NCBI RefSeq assembly: GCF_032854445.1
Contig: NC_088300.1
Coordinates: 4,028,001 to 4,092,000, forward strand
Direction of reading: 5' to 3'
Length of the DNA stretch: 64,000 nucleotides
Origin: Liolophura sinensis
Lineage: Eukaryota; Mollusca; Polyplacophora; Chitonida; Chitonidae
This document shows positions 58,601 through 64,000 of the stretch, piece by piece (position 1 is the stretch's first letter; each line of letters opens with the position of its first letter). The notes under the pieces were generated by a model. It saw only the letters and a program-made list of their open reading frames with translations. It had not been told where the DNA came from and made no database searches. The position numbers were made by a program, and so were the translations under genes.

Positions 58601-60849
58601 ACCGACGTGTTGTGTGGCCCGTAAACCAAACTGTCAGCTCACATCTGCGTCACCGACGTGTTGTATGGCCCGTAAACCAAACTGTCAGTCACATCTGCGT
58701 CACCGACGTGTTGTATGGCCCGTAAACCAAACTTTCAGTTCACATCTGCGTCACCGACGTGTTGCATGGCCCGTAAACCAAACTGTCAGTTCACATCTGT
58801 GTCACCGACGTGTTGTATGGCCCGTAAACCAAACTGTCAGGTCACATCTGCGTCACCGACGTGTTGTATGGCCCGTAAACCAAACTGTCAGTTCACATCT
58901 GCGTCACCGACGTGTTGTATGGCCCGTAAACCACACTGTCAGGTCACATCTGCGTCACCGACGTGTTGTATGGCCCGTAAACCAAACTGTCAGTTCACAT
59001 CTGCGTCACCGACGTGTTGTATGGCCCGTGAATCACACTGTCAGTTCACATCTGCGTCACCGACGTGTTGCATGGCCCATAAACCAAACTGTCAGTTCAC
59101 ATCTGCGTCACCGGCCTCAGTCATGGAGTTTCATAGGGTAACTAGTTAGCTGGGTCAATTTCTGGGTTGTGTGTAAATGCTGACATTTGTTATATGAGTA
59201 TCTGTTGCATTCTATGAATTTTCATATATATTTTTTTAAATATTGATTCCAGGTTACACTGGCTGTACAAGAAAAGTAAAGCACTTTATCCCTCCATATA
59301 TCTGAAAAAGCAGCAGCATCCGGAGTTTCAGCGTTTGTTTGTAGAGGGCGCTTTGAGGGAGACTTATCGAGTGAGCAGACGACACGCCCAGCAGGATGTC
59401 ATGATTATTCCTTACTCACGCTTCACATATCCCGAGAATGACAAATTTTATAGCAAGGTCAGTTCATGTACATTGAAGTCAGAGGCAGCCATTGAGTAAC
59501 AAAGAGAAAGGTTTTTAAATCTGTCATTGTATGATAAATCTAGGAGAATCCCCACCTCGTAACCCATAAAGGGGCATTTCAGGTCGATAATTACAAGACT
59601 CATCAACGAAACAACCTCTAACACCAGCTCCCAAAGGAATATGTAAGAAATAATATATAAATAGTAAATAAAGCTGGTAACTTGTAAGAGAAAGGCACTC
59701 AACAGCTTTCAGTTATACAAGGAAGGAAACAAGCAGGACCTCAAATTCAAATTTCAAACTCGTAGTCCAATATAAATATAGGTTTCTCAGGCGTGCCTTG
59801 ATTGCTGCTGTTTATAAAAACATCATGCTGATGTAATTGATATGAATGCTTATCAGTGCGGAGAGTCCTGGTTAATGCTTATACGGTGTTGTCGTCGACA
59901 GTTTAAGTGCATCCGTTCCAATTACCAGAGAAATATTTCATTAAAATTTCTATAAACATTACCATTATATTTTCAGGAAGATCTGGAGAGCACGATCGGT
60001 CAGGCCGCAGACTCAGGGGCTTCCGGTGTGGTTCTCTGGGAAAGTACTCAAAATATCCAGGACAAAGGTCATTGTAAAAATCTCCAGAGTTACGTTCATA
60101 ACGTGATCGGACCATTCGTCAAGGACGTACTCAAGTTAACAAAGAAATGTAGCGAGAGCCTGTGTTTTGGGCGGGGCCGATGTGTGTCCCGTCAGTGGAG
60201 TAGCTATGGTTTAGTCAGCACTCAAAAATATAACCGTCACCGCTACAAGAGATCCTCACCAGATTCTACTGTCTTTTACAAAACAGAGGCAACGGTATCA
60301 AACGCAACATCGCCCATCAGGGATGTCAATTCTAAACGGATATTTGATAAAAATGTAGTCAATGGAAATACCCACGTTGTTGAATCTACATCCACAGGTT
60401 TGTTCAACAAATCTTCGTCACTTCTGGGAGATAAGACAAAAGGACGTCTAGTGAACCTTTTGGAACCCGACGATGAACTGGTCATTAAAGGTACAGGTCA
60501 GGATTGTATAAACAAGCAGAATCAAAATGACGGCGACAACTGCACGCCGTTAAGAGTTTTGGGAAATACTCACATTCAAAGTAATTTGAAAGTGGAACAG
60601 ACGAGACTGGTAGATTCCCGTAAGACGGTGAACATCGTAGGCAAGCCGGAAAGGACTCTCCTGAAGAAGCCTTTGATTGCCAGCAACAGAATAGGCAGAA
60701 AATCACGAATGTGGAAGAGGCGGTATTTGATGAGGAAAAGAAAGCGAATATTAAGGCGTAGGAGAATCCGCGTTCAGTTTAGCAACTATGTCTGTCGGTG
60801 CTATGATGGATGGACAGGTCGTTTTTGTCACAGACGAGATGCCTCCTAA
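49213..60849 (+). CDS. Hyaluronidase (glycoside hydrolase family 56) with extended EGF-like tail, 5 exons
   Basis: Coding exons: 49213-49614, 54664-54911, 57120-57260, 59253-59457, 59977-60849. All junctions are GT-AG and the frame closes at TAA, giving 622 residues. I chose the ATG at 49213 because it starts a good signal peptide (basic MWLTRASQLRLFR then a hydrophobic stretch); an in-frame ATG at 49171 adds 14 polar residues. Family features in order: FFVVWNAP near the N terminus, NGGIPQ, catalytic DGLAVIDWEAWRP (Asp and Glu separated by one residue), WGFYMYPTCFN with the substrate-site Tyr, ALYPSIYL, GASGVVLWES with the conserved Trp, and an EGF-like end CSESLCFGRGRC ... CRCYDGWTGRFC. Expected role: secreted or lysosomal cleavage of hyaluronan or chondroitin. 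Members are usually about 450-500 residues. The excess is one 203-residue insertion between two EGF cysteines, ending in a strongly basic segment. Family hyaluronidases also occur in venoms; nothing here indicates that role. Confidence 0.94.
49975..50170. mobile_element. MITE-like element, GGGATCACGA termini
   Basis: Left end has GGGATCACGAAGCGATCTT (49982-50000). The right end (50141-50170), reverse complemented, reads GGGCCGGGATCACGAGCAAT then CTT. The interior is AT-rich and non-coding. It lies in hyaluronidase intron 1 and is a different family from the two GTTTCACA elements. Confidence 0.65.
50996..51066 (-). mobile_element. Decayed 3' fragment of SINE, family A
   Basis: TTATTTATTTGATTGTGGTT followed by TTACATACACTCACGG and GACAGCAGTTGG matches the reverse complement of the family A tail (TTATTTGATTGGTGTTTTAC) with gaps. 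Confidence 0.45.
54258..54279. repeat. (TTA)n microsatellite
   Basis: Seven consecutive ATT/TTA units in hyaluronidase intron 1. Confidence 0.8.
54664..54911 (+). CDS. Hyaluronidase exon 2, catalytic exon
   Basis: LANFTAHYEWVKADIDWYIP through YDGLAVIDWEAWRPLF, with the catalytic Asp/Glu pair, and ends KTEIEFNKAA. Acceptor CTTGAACAG, donor AAG|GTGAGT, phase 2. Confidence 0.94.
54912..57119 (+). other. Hyaluronidase intron 2
   Basis: Mostly AT-rich with a GC-rich TTTGTCC repeat at 56508-56603. The open frame 56905-57093 is not recognisable. No gene seen. Confidence 0.5.
56508..56603. repeat. GC-rich imperfect repeat of TTTTGTCC units
   Basis: Five to six units of roughly 18 bp such as CCGGGGATTTTGTCC and CCAGGGCTTTTGTCC. 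Much more GC-rich than its surroundings; possibly an end of a mobile element. Confidence 0.55.
57120..57260 (+). CDS. Hyaluronidase exon 3
   Basis: RMMDETHTLCQKLRPNAKWG, FYMYPTCFNNKPGQNYCKKS and TLHQND. Contains the conserved aromatic WGFY motif and cysteines. Acceptor TCTTTCAG, donor CAA|GTAAGT, phase 2. Confidence 0.93.
57296..57545. repeat. 50-bp tandem repeat, about 5 copies
   Basis: TTTTAC-containing units start at 57311, 57361, 57411, 57461 and 57511 with exact 50-bp spacing: GTTTTACTCTCTATATGCTG then TACGTCTNNCACACTGCCGT. Three overlapping open frames here are artefacts of the array. Confidence 0.92.
57650..57930. repeat. Dispersed repeat, copy 1
   Basis: Collinear with 61240-61510: GTGATGAAGACACAGCATTT, AGTGACGT, ACCTAATTCTGC, ACTGAGGTAAATTGA and TTTTACTCTCTATGTTGTA. 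A C20 run at 57753-57772 is present only here. Its 3' end resembles the 50-bp tandem unit. Confidence 0.55.
57753..57772 (+). repeat. C20 homopolymer run
   Basis: Twenty C inside a dispersed repeat copy in hyaluronidase intron 3. Confidence 0.9.
58087..59115. repeat. 51-bp minisatellite, about 20 copies
   Basis: Unit: CGTAAACCAAACTGTCAG, TTCACATCTGCGTCACCGAC, GTGTTGTATGGCC. Copies are very similar (few substitutions, some 50-bp units with GTCAGTCAC), indicating recent expansion. Because 51 is a multiple of 3 and the unit lacks stops in more than one frame, open frames of 140-209 codons appear. They are interpreted as non-coding, in hyaluronidase intron 3. Confidence 0.95.
59253..59457 (+). 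CDS. Hyaluronidase exon 4
   Basis: LHWLYKKSKALYPSIYLKKQ through RETYRVSRRHAQ and IIPYSRFTYPENDKFYSK, matching the family's substrate-cleft segments. Acceptor TTGATTCCAG, donor AAG|GTCAGT. Confidence 0.93.
59458..59976 (+). other. Hyaluronidase intron 4
   Basis: A 519-bp intron with no repeat array or recognisable open frame. Donor GTCAGT, acceptor ATATTTTCAG. Confidence 0.6.
59977..60849 (+). CDS. Hyaluronidase exon 5 with split EGF-like module and polybasic segment
   Basis: Begins EDLESTIGQAADSGASGVVL with W following. The EGF-like half CSESLCFGRGRC is separated from CRCYDGWTGRFC by 203 residues with two extra Cys. Human HYAL1 has about 50 residues there. The insert ends in KSRMWKRRYLMRKRKRILRR and RRIRV (about 60697-60777), which could bind acidic glycosaminoglycans. 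The frame is open throughout and no internal splice pair is needed. Confidence 0.9.
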   Translation, partial: EDLESTIGQAADSGASGVVLWESTQNIQDKGHCKNLQSYVHNVIGPFVKDVLKLTKKCSESLCFGRGRCVSRQWSSYGLVSTQKYNRHRYKRSSPDSTVFYKTEATVSNATSPIRDVNSKRIFDKNVVNGNTHVVESTSTGLFNKSSSLLGDKTKGRLVNLLEPDDELVIKGTGQDCINKQNQNDGDNCTPLRVLGNTHIQSNLKVEQTRLVDSRKTVNIVGKPERTLLKKPLIASNRIGRKSRMWKRRYLMRKRKRILRRRRIRVQFSNYVCRCYDGWTGRFCHRRDAS

Positions 60850-61208
60850 AGATGATTTGAACGGGTTCTGCGCGTGAAACGAATGCGTCATCGAAGCCAA
60901 AACAGTAAAAAAACATATAAATACATAATACTTAAGGCCGAGAAAGCCACAACGCACACAGATTTTTGTTTACTTCACTGTTGAACGCATATATGTGTCA
61001 CACTTTTACAAATGGTGGTCACCGACATAGTTGCTGTTACTACACAAGGCTATATTGGAAATTCATCTTGCGTGCGAAGCCAGTTGAAACTATGCAGTCT
61101 TGTCCGAATATATGTCCATAACTGTTTCTGAGTGCTCTGTATTTTATACGTGTATGTTTGTGTGGCGGGGTAGGGGTGAGGGTTAAATTCATAAACTGTT
61201 TTGCCAAG

Positions 61209-61214
61209 AATAAA
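61209..61214 (+). promoter_or_regulatory. Candidate hyaluronidase poly(A) signal
   Basis: AATAAA 360 nt past the stop codon, followed by a T-rich stretch (CACTTTTTATAT). The best-placed signal in this interval. Confidence 0.45.
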
Positions 61215-61239
61215 TTGCTTCACTTTTTATATATAGCTA

Positions 61240-61510
61240 TGAATCTCATGTGATTAATTATTAAATGTGATGACAGCACAGGATTTTGACTATTTTTAAG
61301 CGAGTGACGTGTAATAAATGTTAATTAACATTACTTTAATTTTGTTACCTAATTCTGCTTTATAGGGGCTGTGTTAGTTGCAATTAAAAAAAATAAAACC
61401 TTAAGTGAGGTAAGTTTAGATCGGATTTTACCAGCTATGTATGACAATTTGCCAACACACTGTCGTTGCCCCTCCGGTTTTACTCGCTATGCTGTAATTG
61501 TTCATATTAC
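61240..61510. repeat. Dispersed repeat, copy 2
   Basis: Shares in the same order GTGATGACAGCACAGGATTT, AGTGACGT, ACCTAATTCTGC, AGTGAGGTAAGTTTAGA and TTTTACTCGCTATGCTGTA with 57650-57930. Lies just after the hyaluronidase 3' UTR. Confidence 0.55.
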
Positions 61511-61886
61511 TGAATGGTTCGATTCCTTCTTAACTGCACACTTGAAATGGACCTGGCGATCCCTTGTTCTTAGCGCGTCGACGTAATGCCAGTTATCCCT
61601 GCATCTGTGTTCAGTCCGGTCCGCCAGATTTACACAATACATTACCGACAAATCAGAATGCAAACCAACCCTTTGGGCATCAAAATATAGGCTTATTGTC
61701 TTAGTGAAAGGGACTAGTCCAGGATGAATATCATCAAGTGTACATTTATTCCCATTCAAGCGGCAAATCAGACTATAAGCTTTAACCAAAGGTTTCTTAT
61801 CTCTATAGACAATAAACGTCCACTCTCAGACAATAAGCGTCCATTAATTGACTTTGTGTCGTTATTCACATTACCTATTTGCAAGT

Positions 61887-62045
61887 CTGGCTTTCTCTCC
61901 GGCCGTACGTGGGAAGATCTGCAGCCACCTGGATGGTCGTGGACTTCCTCCATGCTCTGCCCTGTTCCCTCCCTCCATAGTGCTGGCCGCCGTCGTATAA
62001 GTGAAATATTCTGGAGTACGACGTAAAACACCTATCAAATAAATA
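61887..62045 (+). mobile_element. 5'-truncated SINE, family A
   Basis: CTCTCCGGCCGTACGTGGGA, a shortened body, CCGCCGTCGTATAAGTGAAA and AAAACACCTATCAAATAAAT. Lies downstream of the hyaluronidase gene. Confidence 0.85.
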
Positions 62046-62341
62046 TTTGAAAAATGCCTTCTATGAAAATGACTTGGGCGATTATCGTCTTGTCTGCTAA
62101 TTATTGTTGTGGCGATGGGTGGTGTCCTATTTTACATTCCACCAAATTCCGCCAAAGGCTATATGATTTTTAAATACTTCTGCTATCATGTTTTGTTTGC
62201 CCATGCACATGAAAAGGGATAGATCTTGAATCTCCACAACTGCCAGGGCAAACGATTTAGTTGAGATGAGAACGGGAATTCACAGGATAAAGCAGGCTAC
62301 GATATTAGATGCCTGTATAACCAATGTCAGCTGCTTCCCTT

Positions 62342-62565
62342 CTCATGTCGGCCCGAGCACACCCCTCTCCATGTTGATCTCATGTCGGCCCGAGCACACC
62401 CCTCTCCATGTTGAGCTCTTGTCGGCCCGGGCACACCCCTCTCCATGTTGATCTCATGTCGGCCCGAGCACACCCCTCTCCATGTTGATCTCATGTCGGC
62501 CCGAGCACACCCGTCCCCATGTTGATCTCATGTCGGCCCGAGCACACCCCTCTCCATGATGATCT
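62342..62565. repeat. 37-bp tandem repeat, 6 copies
   Basis: CTCATGTCGGCCCGAGCACA then CCCCTCTCCATGTTGAT repeated six times with 0-3 differences per copy. Located between the convergent hyaluronidase and sulfotransferase genes. Confidence 0.92.
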
Positions 62566-63170
62566 CAGGCAACAGTCAGGCACAAAATGACCTGGGCATG
62601 AATTCCCATGGTGAAAAATCCTTCCAGCCCAAACCATAAATCCACTGACGTAACCATTGCAGGTTAAGTAAGGAGAAGCCATCCATGGAGACGTGTTCAG
62701 CCACTTCGTCTAAGCAGATGCAGCCTGACGCGTTGGTCCGCTACGTTTTTGGAACAAAATTCACGTTTGGAACCGGGATTTTGTATTAGGCCCCACTTGA
62801 ACAGTCTACTGAGATTTCAGTAAACTTCAGGCGATAGAAACACTTCACAATTACTTCAAAATGACAAAATTAACCCAGAATTAATTCGGCATTTTTAATT
62901 GATGTATATGTGTTGGGCATGCGCCTTTCTCCCTGTTGCTAGTTGGGTGAGGTACATGTAGATACAGCTGCAACATAGTCTTCGCTTTAGGCTGCATCTC
63001 TTTCTTTAATTTAAAACTGTGAGGTAAAGGAAGTGGGACTGCGGCCTGGAAAAATCACTTCACCGAACCTGGAGCCAAAATTCAGCATTGAGTCTTAATG
63101 TGCAGGTGATAGTGGTCCCAAGTGTGACGTTTTGTATCCCGGCACAATTCACAAGAGGAAAAGGTTGTAG

Positions 63171-63176
63171 TTTATT
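63171..63176 (-). promoter_or_regulatory. Candidate sulfotransferase poly(A) signal
   Basis: TTTATT on plus reads AATAAA on minus, about 355 nt past the sulfotransferase stop. Confidence 0.4.
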
Positions 63177-63529
63177 GCATACGAGAATCGGCATATATTC
63201 AGTTCAGTTTGATCGTGAACGGCTTAGACGGCTAGTCACGTGAATCAGTCTGAATGATTGTGATAAGTAGCACGCATTACAAACCACGAGGTTTGACTTG
63301 GTACACATATAAGCTTTAATGTTTATCACATACAGCTCACTAAATAGGGCAGTGAAATATGTATGTGTTGACAACGCCCCCATCTGAATATCCCGAGGAA
63401 GAGACAAATAGCACACAGACATCGGCACACTCCAACCATTCTGATAAAAAAGCAGATGATCCATGTGTAGTTACGTGTACCGTTATGACTAACCACACAT
63501 TTACACATACATCTAAACATTTACCATTT

Positions 63530-64000
63530 TCATCTCACTAATGGCCGGCATGGAATGACAAACTGTTTCATGTCTTCCTTTTTCTCAAAAAAGGGAAAGT
63601 TCCCGTGCTTTAGTAACCAGGTACACCTAGTCTGGAAGAAGACGACATAATTCCATGGGACATAGCTCAACCATCGGTAGGCCGCTTCAGTTGAGTTGGA
63701 CCTTTTTGTCGCCAGATAACCGTTATCATCGGTCTCTGCCGATGTGGATTCTTTTATCCACTGAATGACGTACGGTGGCAAGGTCAGACCCAGGAAGTCA
63801 TACATCTTCTGAACAGTATGCTGAGGATTATGAGCCAGATCTTCATAGATCACTTCAAGGAAAGAATTTGGGTGTCTTTGTTCCAGTTCCAGACGAGTTT
63901 TAACATCGTTGGTAACCTTGTTGCAAACTTTATGTTGGAAAAGTTGTACGTTTCTCTTGGAATGGCGCGCCCCTGATCCAAACTGTCCCCGCGGATCTCG
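63530..64000 (-). CDS. Carbohydrate sulfotransferase (CHST1/3-type 6-O-sulfotransferase), C-terminal part, 5' end outside window
   Basis: On the minus strand an open frame enters from the window edge and ends at TGA (63530-63532), giving 156 residues. It begins RDPRGQFGSGARHSKRN, the arginine/serine 3'-phosphate-binding region of PAPS-dependent sulfotransferases, and continues LEVIYEDLAHNPQHTVQKMY then DFLGL, the conserved RYEDL-type segment of the Gal/GalNAc/GlcNAc 6-O-sulfotransferase family. Such enzymes are Golgi type II membrane proteins that sulfate keratan, chondroitin or related glycans; the membrane anchor and 5'-phosphosulfate loop would lie outside. The first Met in the window (63853) is internal, not the start. 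The W-rich stretch and C-terminal CRPLVR are ordinary for a short C-terminal tail. The exact acceptor sugar cannot be decided. Confidence 0.88.
   Translation of the reverse strand, partial: RDPRGQFGSGARHSKRNVQLFQHKVCNKVTNDVKTRLELEQRHPNSFLEVIYEDLAHNPQHTVQKMYDFLGLTLPPYVIQWIKESTSAETDDNGYLATKRSNSTEAAYRWLSYVPWNYVVFFQTRCTWLLKHGNFPFFEKKEDMKQFVIPCRPLVR

Larger units (their letters stand above)
60850..63529. other. Convergent intergenic region, hyaluronidase / sulfotransferase
   Basis: Holds both 3' UTRs, a dispersed repeat copy, a truncated SINE and the 37-bp array. No additional gene recognised. Confidence 0.55.

Noticed and set aside
58100-59149. Overlapping open frames of 140-209 codons, including a Cys-rich repeat protein
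   Set aside because: They are three frames of one 51-bp minisatellite inside hyaluronidase intron 3. They shift frame at 50-bp units and have no start context, signal or domain.
60276-60706. Minus-strand frames opposite hyaluronidase exon 5
   Set aside because: Shadows of the plus-strand coding exon, with no features of their own.

Overview
The window is animal nuclear DNA. It holds intron-rich genes with GT-AG junctions, tRNA-derived SINEs, short DNA transposons and many minisatellites. The most frequent SINE carries the 3' module GTATAAGTGAAATATTCTTG and an AAATAAAT tail. From memory this resembles SINEs of bivalves and other lophotrochozoans, so a mollusc (or close relative) is the best guess; this was not confirmed by a search.

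Layout: (1) Positions 1-45336, plus strand: the last 16 coding exons (637 codons) of CFAP61, a radial-spoke/axonemal protein with a flavin-oxidoreductase-like C-terminal region. Every exon junction was phased by hand and the reading frame closes. (2) Inside its 14-kb intron (15323-29405), on the minus strand, lies a complete intronless adenosine-receptor-like GPCR (17069-18307). (3) 49213-60849, plus strand: a five-exon hyaluronidase (GH56) with the catalytic D-x-E motif and an EGF-like tail split by about 200 extra residues ending in a very basic stretch. (4) 63530-64000, minus strand: the C-terminal 156 residues of a carbohydrate 6-O-sulfotransferase-type enzyme, running off the window edge and convergent with the hyaluronidase.

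The rest is dominated by repeats: nine copies of one SINE family (four with clear target-site duplications), three of a second, three MITE-like elements, a decayed zinc-finger/hAT-like transposon relic, and at least ten tandem arrays. The most notable array (about 29493-30285) is a 46-bp minisatellite made from the 3' end of a CFAP61 coding exon plus its own splice donor, so about 15 decoy donors follow the real one. A 3.9-kb array (35670-39532) is a 52-bp dimer of an older 26-bp monomer whose diverged monomeric forms survive on both flanks.

CpG content changes sharply near 48 kb: two hand-counted 900-bp samples gave 3 CpG in CFAP61 intron/exon sequence and 32 in the hyaluronidase intron. This fits the mosaic gene-body methylation of invertebrates, with CFAP61 germline-methylated and the hyaluronidase not. 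CFAP61 (cilia), the receptor (purine signalling) and the hyaluronidase/sulfotransferase pair (glycosaminoglycans) have no evident joint pathway, except that the last two act on related polymers. I found no CRISPR array, no bacterial-type operon and no intact true tRNA or rRNA gene.
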